Assembly (NCBI RefSeq): GCF_032164335.1 | Contig: NZ_CP134152.1 | Coordinates: 2,356,001 to 2,420,000, forward strand | DNA length: 64,000 bases | DNA from: Winslowiella toletana | GTDB lineage: Bacteria > Pseudomonadota > Gammaproteobacteria > Enterobacterales > Enterobacteriaceae | Reading direction: 5' to 3' | Part shown: positions 18,461-26,866 of the stretch, piece by piece | How the letters are laid out: every line of letters starts with the position of its first letter | How positions within the stretch are numbered: position 1 is the stretch's first letter | Made by a program: the position numbers and the translations under genes | The notes under the pieces: model-generated | Database searches by the model: none | Told to the model about the DNA's origin: nothing | Seen by the model: only the letters and a program-made list of their open reading frames with translations

Positions 18461-20816
18461 TCGTCCTGCACTTAATGAAACATTGACTGAACAGCAGTAT
18501 CTGGCGGCCATGCAAACTGGCGTTGGTCGCAGCAATAAGCATGAAAGTGCAGAAAAACACGTCTGCGGCGCAGCAGCTTATATCGACGATCGGCTGGAGT
18601 TTCCCGGCCAGTTGCATATCTGTCCACGGCTCAGTGAGCATGCCCACGCGCGCATCATCAGCATTGATACCGCCCCCTGTTATGCCATTCCCGGCGTGGT
18701 GCGGGTGCTTGGCTGGCAGGATGTGCCGGGCGATGGCGATATCGGCCCGCTGGAGCCGGGCGACCCGCTGCTGGCTAAAGATCGGGTGGATTATTTTGGT
18801 CAGGTGATTCTGGCGGTGGTGGCCGAAACCCCGCAGGCGGCACGTAAGGCGGCGCAGGCCGCGATTATTGAGTATCAGGAGCTGACGCCGCTGCTGGATG
18901 TCCGGCAGGCACTGGAGCAGCGCAGTTATGTTCAGCAGCCGCATATTCACCAGCGCGGCGATGCAGAGGCGGCACTGGCCCGTGCACCACATCGTCTCAG
19001 CGGTGAGTTTCATATTGGCGGTCAGGAGCATTTTTATCTGGAAACCCAGATTGCCATGGTGGTGCCCGGCGAAGATCGCGCACTGCGGGTGTTTTCATCC
19101 ACGCAGAACCCGACCGAAGTGCAGAAACTGGTGGCCTCAGTGATGGGCATCAGCATGAACAAAGTTACCATCGATATGCGGCGAATGGGTGGAGGATTTG
19201 GCGGTAAAGAGACGCAGGCGGCGGGCGTTGCCTGCCTGTGTGCCGTCGCGGCAGCGTTAACCGGTCGGCCGGTTAAAATGCGCCTGGCGCGCCGCGATGA
19301 TATGCAGATTACCGGCAAGCGTCATCCGTTCTATGTTCGTTACGACGTCGGATATGACGACGCTGGCCGATTCTGCGGGGTAAAAATTGATTTGGCGGCA
19401 AACTGCGGCTATTCGCTCGATCTCTCCGGCTCGATTGTTGACCGCGCGATGTTTCATGCCGATAACGCCTATTACCTCGGTGATGCGCTAATCACCGGCT
19501 ACCGCTGCCGCACCAATACCGCCTCCAATACTGCCTATCGTGGTTTTGGCGGCCCACAAGGCATGGTGGCGATTGAGCAGATTATGGATCATATTGCCCG
19601 TGAGCGCGGTCTTGATCCGCTGGATATTCGCAAGCGTAACTATTACGGCAAACTACAGCGCAATATTACCCATTATCACCAGCAGGTTGAGGATAATCTG
19701 CTGGAAGAGATCACCGCACAACTGGAGCAGAGTGCCGGTTATCAGGCGCGTCGCGCCGAAATCAGTGCTTTTAACGCCAGCAGTCGCTTTATTAAGCGCG
19801 GTCTGGCGCTAACGCCGGTTAAATTCGGCATCTCTTTTACCTCCAGCTTTCTTAACCAGGCTGGGGCGTTGATCCTGATCTACAGCGACGGCACGGTACA
19901 GCTCAATCATGGCGGTACTGAAATGGGCCAGGGGCTGAATACTAAAGTGGCGCAAATTGTTGCTGAGGTGCTGCAAATCGATATCGACCAGATTGAAATC
20001 ACCGCCACTGATACCGGTAAAGTGCCGAACACCTCACCGACTGCCGCCTCAAGCGGTACTGATCTGAATGGAAAAGCGGCGCAAAATGCGGCAGAAATTC
20101 TGCGCGAACGCATGACTTCGATGCTGTGTCAGTTACATCACTGCACGCCTGACGCGGTCAGCTTCCGCAACGGCATTGTCAAAGTTGCTGATAAGCACTT
20201 TAGCTTCGCAGAGGTGTCGCAGATGGCGTGGCTGAATCAGGTGCCGCTGTCGGCCACCGGTTATTATAAGGTGCCGGGTATTCACTACGATCGAGAGGCC
20301 GGACGCGGAAAGCCCTTTTACTACTTTGCTTATGGCGCTGCCTGTGCGGAAGTGGTGATCGACACGCTGACCGGTGAATATCGCCTGTTGCGCGCCGATA
20401 TCCTGCATGACGTTGGCGCTTCGCTGAATCCGGCAATTGATATCGGGCAGATTGAGGGCGGATTTGTGCAGGGGATGGGCTGGCTGACCTGTGAAGAACT
20501 GGTCTGGAATGACCAGGGCAGGCTGATGACCGATGGGCCAGCCAGTTATAAGATTCCGGCGATTACTGATGTTCCGGCTGATATGCGCGTGACGCTGCTG
20601 GAAAACCGTAAGAATCCGCAAGATACCGTTTTTCATTCCAAAGCGGTGGGCGAACCTCCGTTTATGCTGGGAATCTCTGTGTGGTGCGCGCTACAGGACG
20701 CCGTTGCCAGTGTGGCCGGGTATCGCCAGCATCCGTTAATGGATTCGCCAGCCACGCCGGAGCGGGTATGGCGCGCCGCCAGTCAGCTGGCAGGAGGCGC
20801 AGATGATCTACCATGA
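18450..20816 (+). CDS. xdhB: Xanthine dehydrogenase large subunit (molybdopterin)
   Basis: The catalytic molybdenum subunit, oxidising hypoxanthine and xanthine to urate. The 788 residues are normal for XdhB. Recognisable parts are the N-terminal Ald_Xan_dh domain (VCGAAAYIDD), the molybdopterin-binding segments MRRMGGGFGGKE and NTAYRGFGGPQG, and the C-terminal KAVGEPPFMLG with the catalytic glutamate. It overlaps xdhA and xdhC. The enzyme needs XdhC, encoded next, for insertion of the sulfurated cofactor. Confidence 0.94.
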   Translation: MSRNRPALNETLTEQQYLAAMQTGVGRSNKHESAEKHVCGAAAYIDDRLEFPGQLHICPRLSEHAHARIISIDTAPCYAIPGVVRVLGWQDVPGDGDIGPLEPGDPLLAKDRVDYFGQVILAVVAETPQAARKAAQAAIIEYQELTPLLDVRQALEQRSYVQQPHIHQRGDAEAALARAPHRLSGEFHIGGQEHFYLETQIAMVVPGEDRALRVFSSTQNPTEVQKLVASVMGISMNKVTIDMRRMGGGFGGKETQAAGVACLCAVAAALTGRPVKMRLARRDDMQITGKRHPFYVRYDVGYDDAGRFCGVKIDLAANCGYSLDLSGSIVDRAMFHADNAYYLGDALITGYRCRTNTASNTAYRGFGGPQGMVAIEQIMDHIARERGLDPLDIRKRNYYGKLQRNITHYHQQVEDNLLEEITAQLEQSAGYQARRAEISAFNASSRFIKRGLALTPVKFGISFTSSFLNQAGALILIYSDGTVQLNHGGTEMGQGLNTKVAQIVAEVLQIDIDQIEITATDTGKVPNTSPTAASSGTDLNGKAAQNAAEILRERMTSMLCQLHHCTPDAVSFRNGIVKVADKHFSFAEVSQMAWLNQVPLSATGYYKVPGIHYDREAGRGKPFYYFAYGAACAEVVIDTLTGEYRLLRADILHDVGASLNPAIDIGQIEGGFVQGMGWLTCEELVWNDQGRLMTDGPASYKIPAITDVPADMRVTLLENRKNPQDTVFHSKAVGEPPFMLGISVWCALQDAVASVAGYRQHPLMDSPATPERVWRAASQLAGGADDLP

Positions 20817-21573
20817 CTGGATCGCTGTTCTTGGTGAGCTGCGGGAAAAGCGCGAACCCTGCGTGCTGATTACCGTACTGGATGAGAAAGGCTCAGTACC
20901 GCGCGATCGCGGCAGCAAAATGGTGGTGACGCGTGAACGCAGTTATCTCACCATCGGCGGCGGGCATCTTGAATTCAGCTGCATCGGGCAGGCACGTGAC
21001 CTGTTGAGCCGCGGCCAGCAAACGCCACACACCGAGCAGTTTGCCCTCGGTGCACGGCTTGGGCAATGCTGCGGCGGAATGACTACCATTCTGTTCGAAC
21101 CGCTAATGCAGCAACAGCCGCAAATCGCGGTTTTTGGCGCAGGGCACGTCGGACAAGCGCTGGTTAGCTTGCTGTCGACGTTACCCTGTCACATTCACTG
21201 GATAGATGAACGCGAAGGGCAGTTTAATCTGGTGCCGCCCGGTGTTACTGTTTGTCAGGCAGAAGATCCGCGCGATCAGGTGCAGGCGATGCCAGTCGGC
21301 AGTTATTTTATTGTTATGACCCATCATCATCCGCGCGATCTGGAGCTGTGCGAAGCCATTTTACGCCGTGGTGACTATCGCTACTTCGGCGTAATCGGTT
21401 CGGCCACCAAGCGTCAGCGCTTTGAATACCGGCTGGAGGGTAAAGGTTTCAGTCGCCAGCAGCTGAACACCATGCGCTGTCCAATGGGGCTACCGGATGT
21501 AAAAGGAAAACTGCCAGCAGAGATTGCCGTCGCGGTAGCTGCAGAAATTATTGCGGTGTATCAGCAAAATTAG
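20803..21573 (+). CDS. xdhC: XdhC, molybdenum cofactor chaperone of xanthine dehydrogenase
   Basis: XdhC binds molybdenum cofactor, protects it during sulfuration and delivers it to XdhB. It is not part of the mature enzyme. The 256-residue protein shows the N-terminal XdhC/CoxI domain (GSVPRDRGSKMVV, GGGHLEF, LGQCCGG) and a C-terminal Rossmann part (VFGAGHVGQAL, then GVIGSATKRQRF). It overlaps xdhB by 14 bases and is the last gene of the guaD operon. Confidence 0.92.
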   Translation: MIYHDWIAVLGELREKREPCVLITVLDEKGSVPRDRGSKMVVTRERSYLTIGGGHLEFSCIGQARDLLSRGQQTPHTEQFALGARLGQCCGGMTTILFEPLMQQQPQIAVFGAGHVGQALVSLLSTLPCHIHWIDEREGQFNLVPPGVTVCQAEDPRDQVQAMPVGSYFIVMTHHHPRDLELCEAILRRGDYRYFGVIGSATKRQRFEYRLEGKGFSRQQLNTMRCPMGLPDVKGKLPAEIAVAVAAEIIAVYQQN

Positions 21574-21651
21574 CCTGTAAAATCAAATGGCACTGCTATC
21601 TATTGCCACCTATGCTTTCTGCTTAACTGGTAAGGAGAGGAAGGTAAGGAT

Positions 21652-23796
21652 ATGCGTTTATCAACGGTTTTTCTGGCCACCAGTCTGGCTTTAAGCAGCA
21701 GCGCAGTCATGGCGCAGGCGGTGGAAGAGAGTAAAAAGGAGCAAACGGCAATGCCCGGCGAACAAAATCCATTCAGTCAACCCAGTGATTTAGCGTTTCA
21801 GACCCCTAATTTTAACCGTATTAACGACCAGGATTACCTGCCAGCAATAGAAGCCGGCATCAGGCAAAAGCGCGAGGAAGTACAGCGCATTGCAGATAAT
21901 CCGGCAGCGCCAACCTTTGAGAATACCTATGAAGCGCTGGAGAAGAGTGGCCTGATGTTAAGGCGCGTAACCAACGTTTTCAGCGCCATGACTGCCGCCA
22001 ATACTAACGATCGGCTGCAAAAAATTGATGAACAGACTGCACCGCTGTTGGCGGCGCTGGATGATGAGATCAAGCTCAACAGCAAACTGTTCGCCCGACT
22101 CGATCGGGTTTACCAGCAGCGCGATACGCTTCAGCTGTCAGCCGAGGCGCGTCGCCTGGTAGAGGTCAGCTGGCAGGCTTTTAAGCTGTCCGGCGCCACA
22201 CTCTCCGAACAGCAAAAGACCCAGCTGAAAGCACTGAATCAGGAAGCCGCCACGCTCAGCACCCGCTTTACCAACCGTCTGCTGGCGGCGACCAAATCCG
22301 GCGCGTTAGTGCTGGCCGATAAAGCTCAGCTGGAGGGGTTAAGCGCCGGTGAACTGGCTGCGGCATCTGAGGCGGCCAGCCAGCGTGGCCTGCAGGATCG
22401 CTGGTTACTGGCGCTGCAAAACACCACGCAACAGCCCGACCTACAAATCCTCAGCCAGCGTGCGACGCGGGAAGCGTTGTTTAACGCCTCGTGGTTACGG
22501 GCAGAAAAGGGCGATGATAACGATACGCGTCAGCTGATTGCTCGCCTGGCGAAGGTGCGCGCCGGGCAGGCGCAACTGCTGGGCTTCAAAACCTACGCCG
22601 AGTGGAAATTACAGGATCAAATGGCGAAAACGCCGGATGCCGCGCTGAGTTTTATGCGTGAGATTGTGCCAGCAGCTACCGCCCGCGCCAGGCGTGAAGC
22701 GGCGGATATTCAGGCGGTGATCGATAAACAGCAGGGCAATTTTAAACTTGCTCCGTGGGACTGGGCTTTCTACGCCGAACAGGTGCGCCGCACCAAATAC
22801 GATCTGGATGAATCGCAAATTAAGCCGTATTTCGAGCTGAATAACGTGCTGCAAAACGGTGTGTTCTATGCGGCGACCCAACTTTACGGCATCACCTTTA
22901 AACAGCGCGACGATCTGCCGGTTTATCATCCGGACGTCAAAGTGTATGAGGTGTTTGACGAAGATGGCCGCTCTATTGCGCTGTTCTATGCCGATTTCTT
23001 TAAGCGCGATAATAAAGGCGGCGGTGCCTGGATGGGCAATTTTGTCGAGCAGTCAAAACTGTTGGGCAGCAAACCGGTGATTTATAATGTCTCCAATATC
23101 AGCAAACCGGTCGCTGGCCAGCCTGCGCTGCTGTCATGGGATGAAGTGATCACACTTTTCCACGAATTTGGCCATGCGCTGCACGGCATCTTTGCCGATC
23201 AGCAATACCCGGGCCTATCCGGTACGGAAACCCCGCGTGATTTCGTTGAGTTTCCCTCTCAGTTTAATGAACACTGGGCCAGTGACGAGCAGGTGTTTAA
23301 ACACTTCGCTCGCCATTATCAGAGTAATGAACCGATGCCGCAGGCGCTGCACGACAAGATCATCAAAGCCAATAAATTTAATAAAGGCTATGATATGACC
23401 GAACTGCTGTCGGCCGCGCTACTGGATATGCACTGGCACAGCCTGACGGCGAATGAACCATTGCAGGATGTTGATAACTTTGAGCAAAGCGCCCTGAAAC
23501 AGGATAATATCGATCTGTCAGAGGTTCCGCCACGCTATCGTTCCAGTTACTTCCAGCATATCTGGGGCAATGGTTACGCCGCCGGATATTACGCCTATTT
23601 ATGGACTCAGATGCTGGCCGATGATGGCTTTGAATGGTTCCGCGAGCACGGTGGGCTGACACGCGAAAACGGCCAGCGCTTCCGCGATATGATCCTCTCG
23701 CGCGGTAACAGCAGTGATTTGCGCCAGCTGTATCACGACTGGCGTGGGCAGGAGCCGCAAATCGAGCCAATGCTGATTAATCGCGGACTAAAGTAA
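21652..23796 (+). CDS. dcp: Peptidyl-dipeptidase Dcp with apparent signal peptide
   Basis: This zinc metallopeptidase of family M3 removes C-terminal dipeptides. The HEFGH zinc motif lies near residue 504, inside the typical M3 segment (LFHEFGHALHG), and the surrounding sequence up to HIWGNGYAAGYYAYLW is that of Dcp. At 714 residues it is longer than E. coli Dcp (about 680). The extra N-terminus looks like a Sec signal peptide (MRLSTVFLATSLALSSSAVMAQA), so this form may be periplasmic. GGAGAGG lies upstream of the ATG. A class A beta-lactamase gene follows after 37 bases. Confidence 0.92.
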   Translation: MRLSTVFLATSLALSSSAVMAQAVEESKKEQTAMPGEQNPFSQPSDLAFQTPNFNRINDQDYLPAIEAGIRQKREEVQRIADNPAAPTFENTYEALEKSGLMLRRVTNVFSAMTAANTNDRLQKIDEQTAPLLAALDDEIKLNSKLFARLDRVYQQRDTLQLSAEARRLVEVSWQAFKLSGATLSEQQKTQLKALNQEAATLSTRFTNRLLAATKSGALVLADKAQLEGLSAGELAAASEAASQRGLQDRWLLALQNTTQQPDLQILSQRATREALFNASWLRAEKGDDNDTRQLIARLAKVRAGQAQLLGFKTYAEWKLQDQMAKTPDAALSFMREIVPAATARARREAADIQAVIDKQQGNFKLAPWDWAFYAEQVRRTKYDLDESQIKPYFELNNVLQNGVFYAATQLYGITFKQRDDLPVYHPDVKVYEVFDEDGRSIALFYADFFKRDNKGGGAWMGNFVEQSKLLGSKPVIYNVSNISKPVAGQPALLSWDEVITLFHEFGHALHGIFADQQYPGLSGTETPRDFVEFPSQFNEHWASDEQVFKHFARHYQSNEPMPQALHDKIIKANKFNKGYDMTELLSAALLDMHWHSLTANEPLQDVDNFEQSALKQDNIDLSEVPPRYRSSYFQHIWGNGYAAGYYAYLWTQMLADDGFEWFREHGGLTRENGQRFRDMILSRGNSSDLRQLYHDWRGQEPQIEPMLINRGLK

Positions 23797-23805
23797 TATC
23801 AATAA

Positions 23806-23823
23806 GGGCGGCCTGCGCCGCCC
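23806..23823. terminator. GC-rich hairpin between dcp and bla
   Basis: A seven-base GC stem (GGGCGGC with its complement) and a CTGC loop, without a T tract. It may weaken or stabilise a dcp-bla transcript rather than end it. Confidence 0.4.
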
Positions 23824-23833
23824 GGACCACAGG

Positions 23834-24745
23834 ATGGTTGGCTTAATGATCACAATTTTTACCGTATCCCGACGCAAATATTTACTGGCCGCCGCCGGGC
23901 TGGCTATCGTCTCGCTGTTCTCATCCACAGCAGTGTTGGCCGCTCAGCCGGAAACGCTGGCTGCTCAGCTCAGTGCTCTGGAGTCATCGGCCAACGGCCG
24001 TCTCGGTGTGGCACTGATTGACAGTGGATCATCGCGTCAGCTCAGCTATCGCGGCGACGAACGCTTCGCCATGACCAGTACCTTTAAAGCGCTTGCCGCT
24101 GCCGCTGTGCTGCAACGCAGCGTGCAACAGCCCGATTTACTGGATAAGCGCATTCATTATCAACAGAGCGATCTGGTGACCTATTCGCCGGTGACGGAAA
24201 AGCATCTGCAACAGGGAATGACCGTTGCTGAACTCGGCGCAGCGGCGGTTGAGCTGAGTGATAACTCGGCGGGCAACTTTCTGCTGCGCGAAATCGGCGG
24301 TCCGCAGGGTATTACCGCACTGGCACGCAGTTTAGGGGATAATCAGACCCGTCTGGACCGCTGGGAAACCGCGTTAAACAGTGCCATCCCTGGTGATCTG
24401 CGTGATACCTCAACGCCCAAAGCAATGGCGACAAATTTACATCAGCTGGCGTTGGGCAAGGCATTGCCCGCTGCTCAGCAGCAAATGCTGATTCAGTGGT
24501 TAAAGCAGAGTAAAACCGGCGCACAAAGCATTCGCGCGGGCGTGCCGGCAGGCTGGCAAGTGGGCGATAAAACCGGAGCGGGTGACTACGGCACCACCAA
24601 CGATCTGGCGATCCTCTGGCCACCACAGGGCGAACCGCTGGTACTGGCTGTCTACTTTACTCAGCAGCAGCCGCAGGCTGAAGCGCGCCGCGATGTGCTG
24701 GCCAGCGCCACCAGGCTGGTGCTGGCGGCGTGGGAAAAACAGTAA
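23834..24745 (+). CDS. bla: Class A (serine) beta-lactamase
   Basis: A periplasmic enzyme that hydrolyses beta-lactams. All class A motifs are present, counted from the first Met: STFK with the nucleophile at Ser82, SDN at 142, the omega-loop pattern E178-T-A-L-N, and KTG at 246. A signal peptide covers about residues 14-36. The length of 303 is normal. The start may be 23834 or the ATG at 23846; neither has a good ribosome site. There is no divergent LysR-type ampR. Closeness to dcp suggests a resident chromosomal gene. The exact subclass and spectrum cannot be read by eye. Confidence 0.92.
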   Translation: MVGLMITIFTVSRRKYLLAAAGLAIVSLFSSTAVLAAQPETLAAQLSALESSANGRLGVALIDSGSSRQLSYRGDERFAMTSTFKALAAAAVLQRSVQQPDLLDKRIHYQQSDLVTYSPVTEKHLQQGMTVAELGAAAVELSDNSAGNFLLREIGGPQGITALARSLGDNQTRLDRWETALNSAIPGDLRDTSTPKAMATNLHQLALGKALPAAQQQMLIQWLKQSKTGAQSIRAGVPAGWQVGDKTGAGDYGTTNDLAILWPPQGEPLVLAVYFTQQQPQAEARRDVLASATRLVLAAWEKQ

Positions 24746-24751
24746 TCTGAC

Positions 24752-24776
24752 TGGGCCAGCTTATTCCAGTGGCCCA
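24752..24776. terminator. Hairpin at the bla/hpxO convergence
   Basis: A seven-base stem (TGGGCCA with its complement) with an 11-base loop, lying between bla and hpxO and including the last codons of hpxO. Confidence 0.45.
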
Positions 24777-25918
24777 CCGAGAATGGTTTCACACATGCCG
24801 GAAAGAATGCGTTCGCCGGTTTCCTGTTTCAGCTCCTGATACCACTGTTCGGTAACTGCCATCTCTTTACCGTGGGTTACGTCACAGCGTTTGCGCGCCT
24901 TAAGCACCAGATCTTTTACCCGCCATGCGCGTTTTTCCTGATAACGCAGCAGCGCATCTTCAATTCCCAGCGAGTTGGTCTGCAACGCTGTCGCCAGTAC
25001 AATCGCATCTTCCATTGCCGCACAGCCGCCCTGACCAATATCCGGCGTGGTGCTGTGGCCCGCATCGCCGAGCAGTGCGACCCGGCCTTTCACCAGTTGC
25101 ATAAAAGGTTCGATATCATGAATTTCAATCCGGTTAGTGGTTTCCGGATTAATACTGGCAATCAGCTTTTGCACCGGCGCGGCCCAGCCAGCGAAATAAC
25201 GCTGTAAGTCGTCACGAACCGTGCTGCGATCTTCCTTCAGTCCTGTTGGCAACGGCACATCAAAGAAGAAGTAGAAGCGATTGCCGCTGACCGGCATCAG
25301 GGAGACACGCTTGCCTTCACCGACAAAGGTAGTCCATTGATCGGCGGGGGCAATTGAGGAGTCAATCTCAACCAGCCCGTTCCAGTTAACGTAACCGGCA
25401 TAGCGGCGTTCGGTACGATAACCCAGAACGTGCTGGCGGATAACCGAGTGGGTGCCATCTGCCGCAATCAGCAGATCGCCGTGGGCTTCAGTGCCATCAT
25501 CAAACCAGGCAGTCACCCCAGCGGCTGATTCTTCGATATGGGTCACGCGTTTACCGAATTGCACCGCATCGCGACCATAGGTATCCAGCAGCATCGCCTG
25601 TAATTCCGCGCGTGCTACCGGATAAGGGCGTTCGCCAACGCTTTCGATTAGCGGATTGATACTGAAGCGCGTCATCGTCTGGCCATGCAGATAGTCGTGA
25701 TAGGCCATGTAATGCATCGGTCCGCCCAGCGCGCGCAGTGGCTCTTTCATACCCAGCCAGTTAAGGCATTTCACGCCATTTGGCCAGATTGAAATCGCGG
25801 CGCCGACCGGTTTGATCTCTTTCACTGCCTCGTATACAGCAGTTTCAATACCAAAACGCTTCAGCGCTATCGCTGCGCACATACCGCCAATTCCGCCACC
25901 AATCACGATTGCTTTCAT
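24761..25918 (-). CDS. hpxO: FAD-dependent urate hydroxylase HpxO
   Basis: HpxO oxidises urate to 5-hydroxyisourate using NADH and oxygen, the step after xanthine dehydrogenase. The sequence closely follows Klebsiella HpxO: GGGIGG FAD motif (residues 7-12), GAAISIWPNGVKC, and the flavin motif GDAGHSTTPDIGQGG. The catalytic residues known there, Arg204 and Tyr216, are at the same numbers here. The 385-residue length is normal. A sigma-54-like promoter and two NtrC-like sites lie upstream. It is separated from guaD-xdhABC by dcp and bla. No genes for the next steps (HpxQ, HpxT) are in the window. Confidence 0.93.
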   Translation of the reverse strand: MKAIVIGGGIGGMCAAIALKRFGIETAVYEAVKEIKPVGAAISIWPNGVKCLNWLGMKEPLRALGGPMHYMAYHDYLHGQTMTRFSINPLIESVGERPYPVARAELQAMLLDTYGRDAVQFGKRVTHIEESAAGVTAWFDDGTEAHGDLLIAADGTHSVIRQHVLGYRTERRYAGYVNWNGLVEIDSSIAPADQWTTFVGEGKRVSLMPVSGNRFYFFFDVPLPTGLKEDRSTVRDDLQRYFAGWAAPVQKLIASINPETTNRIEIHDIEPFMQLVKGRVALLGDAGHSTTPDIGQGGCAAMEDAIVLATALQTNSLGIEDALLRYQEKRAWRVKDLVLKARKRCDVTHGKEMAVTEQWYQELKQETGERILSGMCETILGGPLE

Positions 25919-25948
25919 TACATTCTCCTTAAAGTCTGTAATCTGAAA

Positions 25949-25964
25949 AGCAATTTTTGTACCA
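25949..25964 (-). promoter_or_regulatory. Sigma-54-like promoter of hpxO
   Basis: On the minus strand TGGTACAAAAATTGCT fits the -24/-12 consensus, with GG and GC exactly ten bases apart. The start should fall near 25938, about 20 bases before the hpxO ATG. Confidence 0.6.
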
Positions 25965-26014
25965 GTTTGCCGGGCCAGCGTCAGGGGCTTGTATACAATG
26001 TCCGGCGTGCCGTT

Positions 26015-26031
26015 TGCGCGATGCTGGGGCG
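26015..26031. promoter_or_regulatory. Weak NtrC-like site upstream of hpxO (proximal)
   Basis: TGCGCGATGCTGGGGCG keeps nine of the twelve defined positions of the NtrC consensus. Its centre lies 31 bases from the distal site, the same spacing as the pair at guaD. Confidence 0.35.
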
Positions 26032-26045
26032 CTACGCTGGCGCAA

Positions 26046-26062
26046 TGAGCTATGTTGGTGCG
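26046..26062. promoter_or_regulatory. NtrC-like site upstream of hpxO (distal)
   Basis: TGAGCTATGTTGGTGCG has a good TGGTGC half and a weaker other half. It lies about 115 bases upstream of the expected hpxO start. Confidence 0.4.
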
Positions 26063-26129
26063 ATATTCCGGCAGATTGTTTTCACTGGCCTAATTCGGCA
26101 GACTTTTTACTGCGCAAACCAGCATAAGC

Positions 26130-26525
26130 CTATCCGGCAGCTGTATCGTGGCACTGGCTTTCCAGCAAGCCGGGAAACATCTTTTGTACCGTTTGTTTAT
26201 CAATTCTGAGCTGTAAGCTATCGGTATTTAATACAGCACGAATGACCGAGGTACTGATTTTTATATTATTAATGTACATCGTCATATTCTGGTTTAAATA
26301 TTCGCGAGAAAGCTGAGTTAGCCGGCTGCTGGCCTCTGACTGTAATGTAATATCCAGCCTGACGGTAGCTGGATTATCCTCATCTTCCTCTTTAACTTTC
26401 AGCGTTAGCTGTTTGAAATCACAGGAAGAGTTGAAATTAATTTCAGCGCCATGCGTACCGGCAAAACTCGGTGAGGAGAGCAGTAAGGTGGCCAAAAGCA
26501 CAGCGCCTCGCATCATTTTCATCAT
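26130..26525 (-). CDS. Small exported protein of unknown function
   Basis: About 131 residues from the ATG at 26525, which has GGA seven bases upstream (the frame runs to 26537). A signal peptide (MMKMMRGAVLLATLLLSSPSFA) is followed by an acidic, beta-rich mature part with two cysteines (SSCDFKQL near the start and SQCHD at the end) that could pair. No family was recognised. It is convergent with nothing and lies upstream of hpxO on the same strand, but 211 bases containing the hpxO control region separate them. A short reading frame with a ribosome site lies directly upstream (26594-26725). Confidence 0.7.
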   Translation of the reverse strand: MMKMMRGAVLLATLLLSSPSFAGTHGAEINFNSSCDFKQLTLKVKEEDEDNPATVRLDITLQSEASSRLTQLSREYLNQNMTMYINNIKISTSVIRAVLNTDSLQLRIDKQTVQKMFPGLLESQCHDTAAG

Positions 26526-26593
26526 GATAAACTCCATTTATCAATAGGTTATAGGGTAATGTATCGCAGCTAAGTTCACCGCTGATGGGACGG

Positions 26594-26725
26594 TCAATAC
26601 TCACATGAATATCTGGTTTTATCATTATGCAGTGGGTTTATGCAATATCGTTCAGGCAATAATAATGTTAACTCATCTTCAATAAGGTCTTCAGCTGACA
26701 ATAAAGTGACTTTTGCTTTACTCAT
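26594..26725 (-). CDS. Possible 43-residue small protein
   Basis: ATG at 26725 with AGGA seven bases upstream opens a 43-residue frame. It has an acidic, leucine-rich first half (SAEDLIEDELTLLLPERYC) and a polar tail with two cysteines (RYSCEY end). It precedes the exported protein gene on the same strand. The shape, an acidic leader and a Cys-containing tail, could suit a peptide precursor, but no modifying enzyme is adjacent. Not recognised; it may not be expressed. Confidence 0.3.
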   Translation of the reverse strand: MSKAKVTLLSAEDLIEDELTLLLPERYCINPLHNDKTRYSCEY

Positions 26726-26747
26726 CTTTTCATCCTGATCTATTGAT

Positions 26748-26765
26748 TCTGGAGTCGGCTCCAGA
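26748..26765. promoter_or_regulatory. Perfect inverted repeat before the opine dehydrogenase gene
   Basis: Seven-base arms TCTGGAG and CTCCAGA around TCGG. It lies between the leftward small frame and the rightward opine-dehydrogenase gene, where an operator or a short hairpin would be expected. Confidence 0.35.
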
Positions 26766-26866
26766 GTTTATAATCAGTGCAAATTAAAACAACGCAGGAA
26801 AAATTTAACGTCTTATCCGATATTTATTATTGTCGATGGATACTGCTTTACCAAAAAGGAGTTGGT

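Noticed and set aside
21590..21626. Sigma-54-like element TGGCACT...TTGCC before dcp
   Set aside because: The GG and GC are 14 bases apart and not ten, so it cannot work as a -24/-12 promoter.
26443..26625. Minus-strand frame of 60 codons overlapping the start of the exported protein gene
   Set aside because: No ribosome site and overlap in another frame with a better-supported gene.
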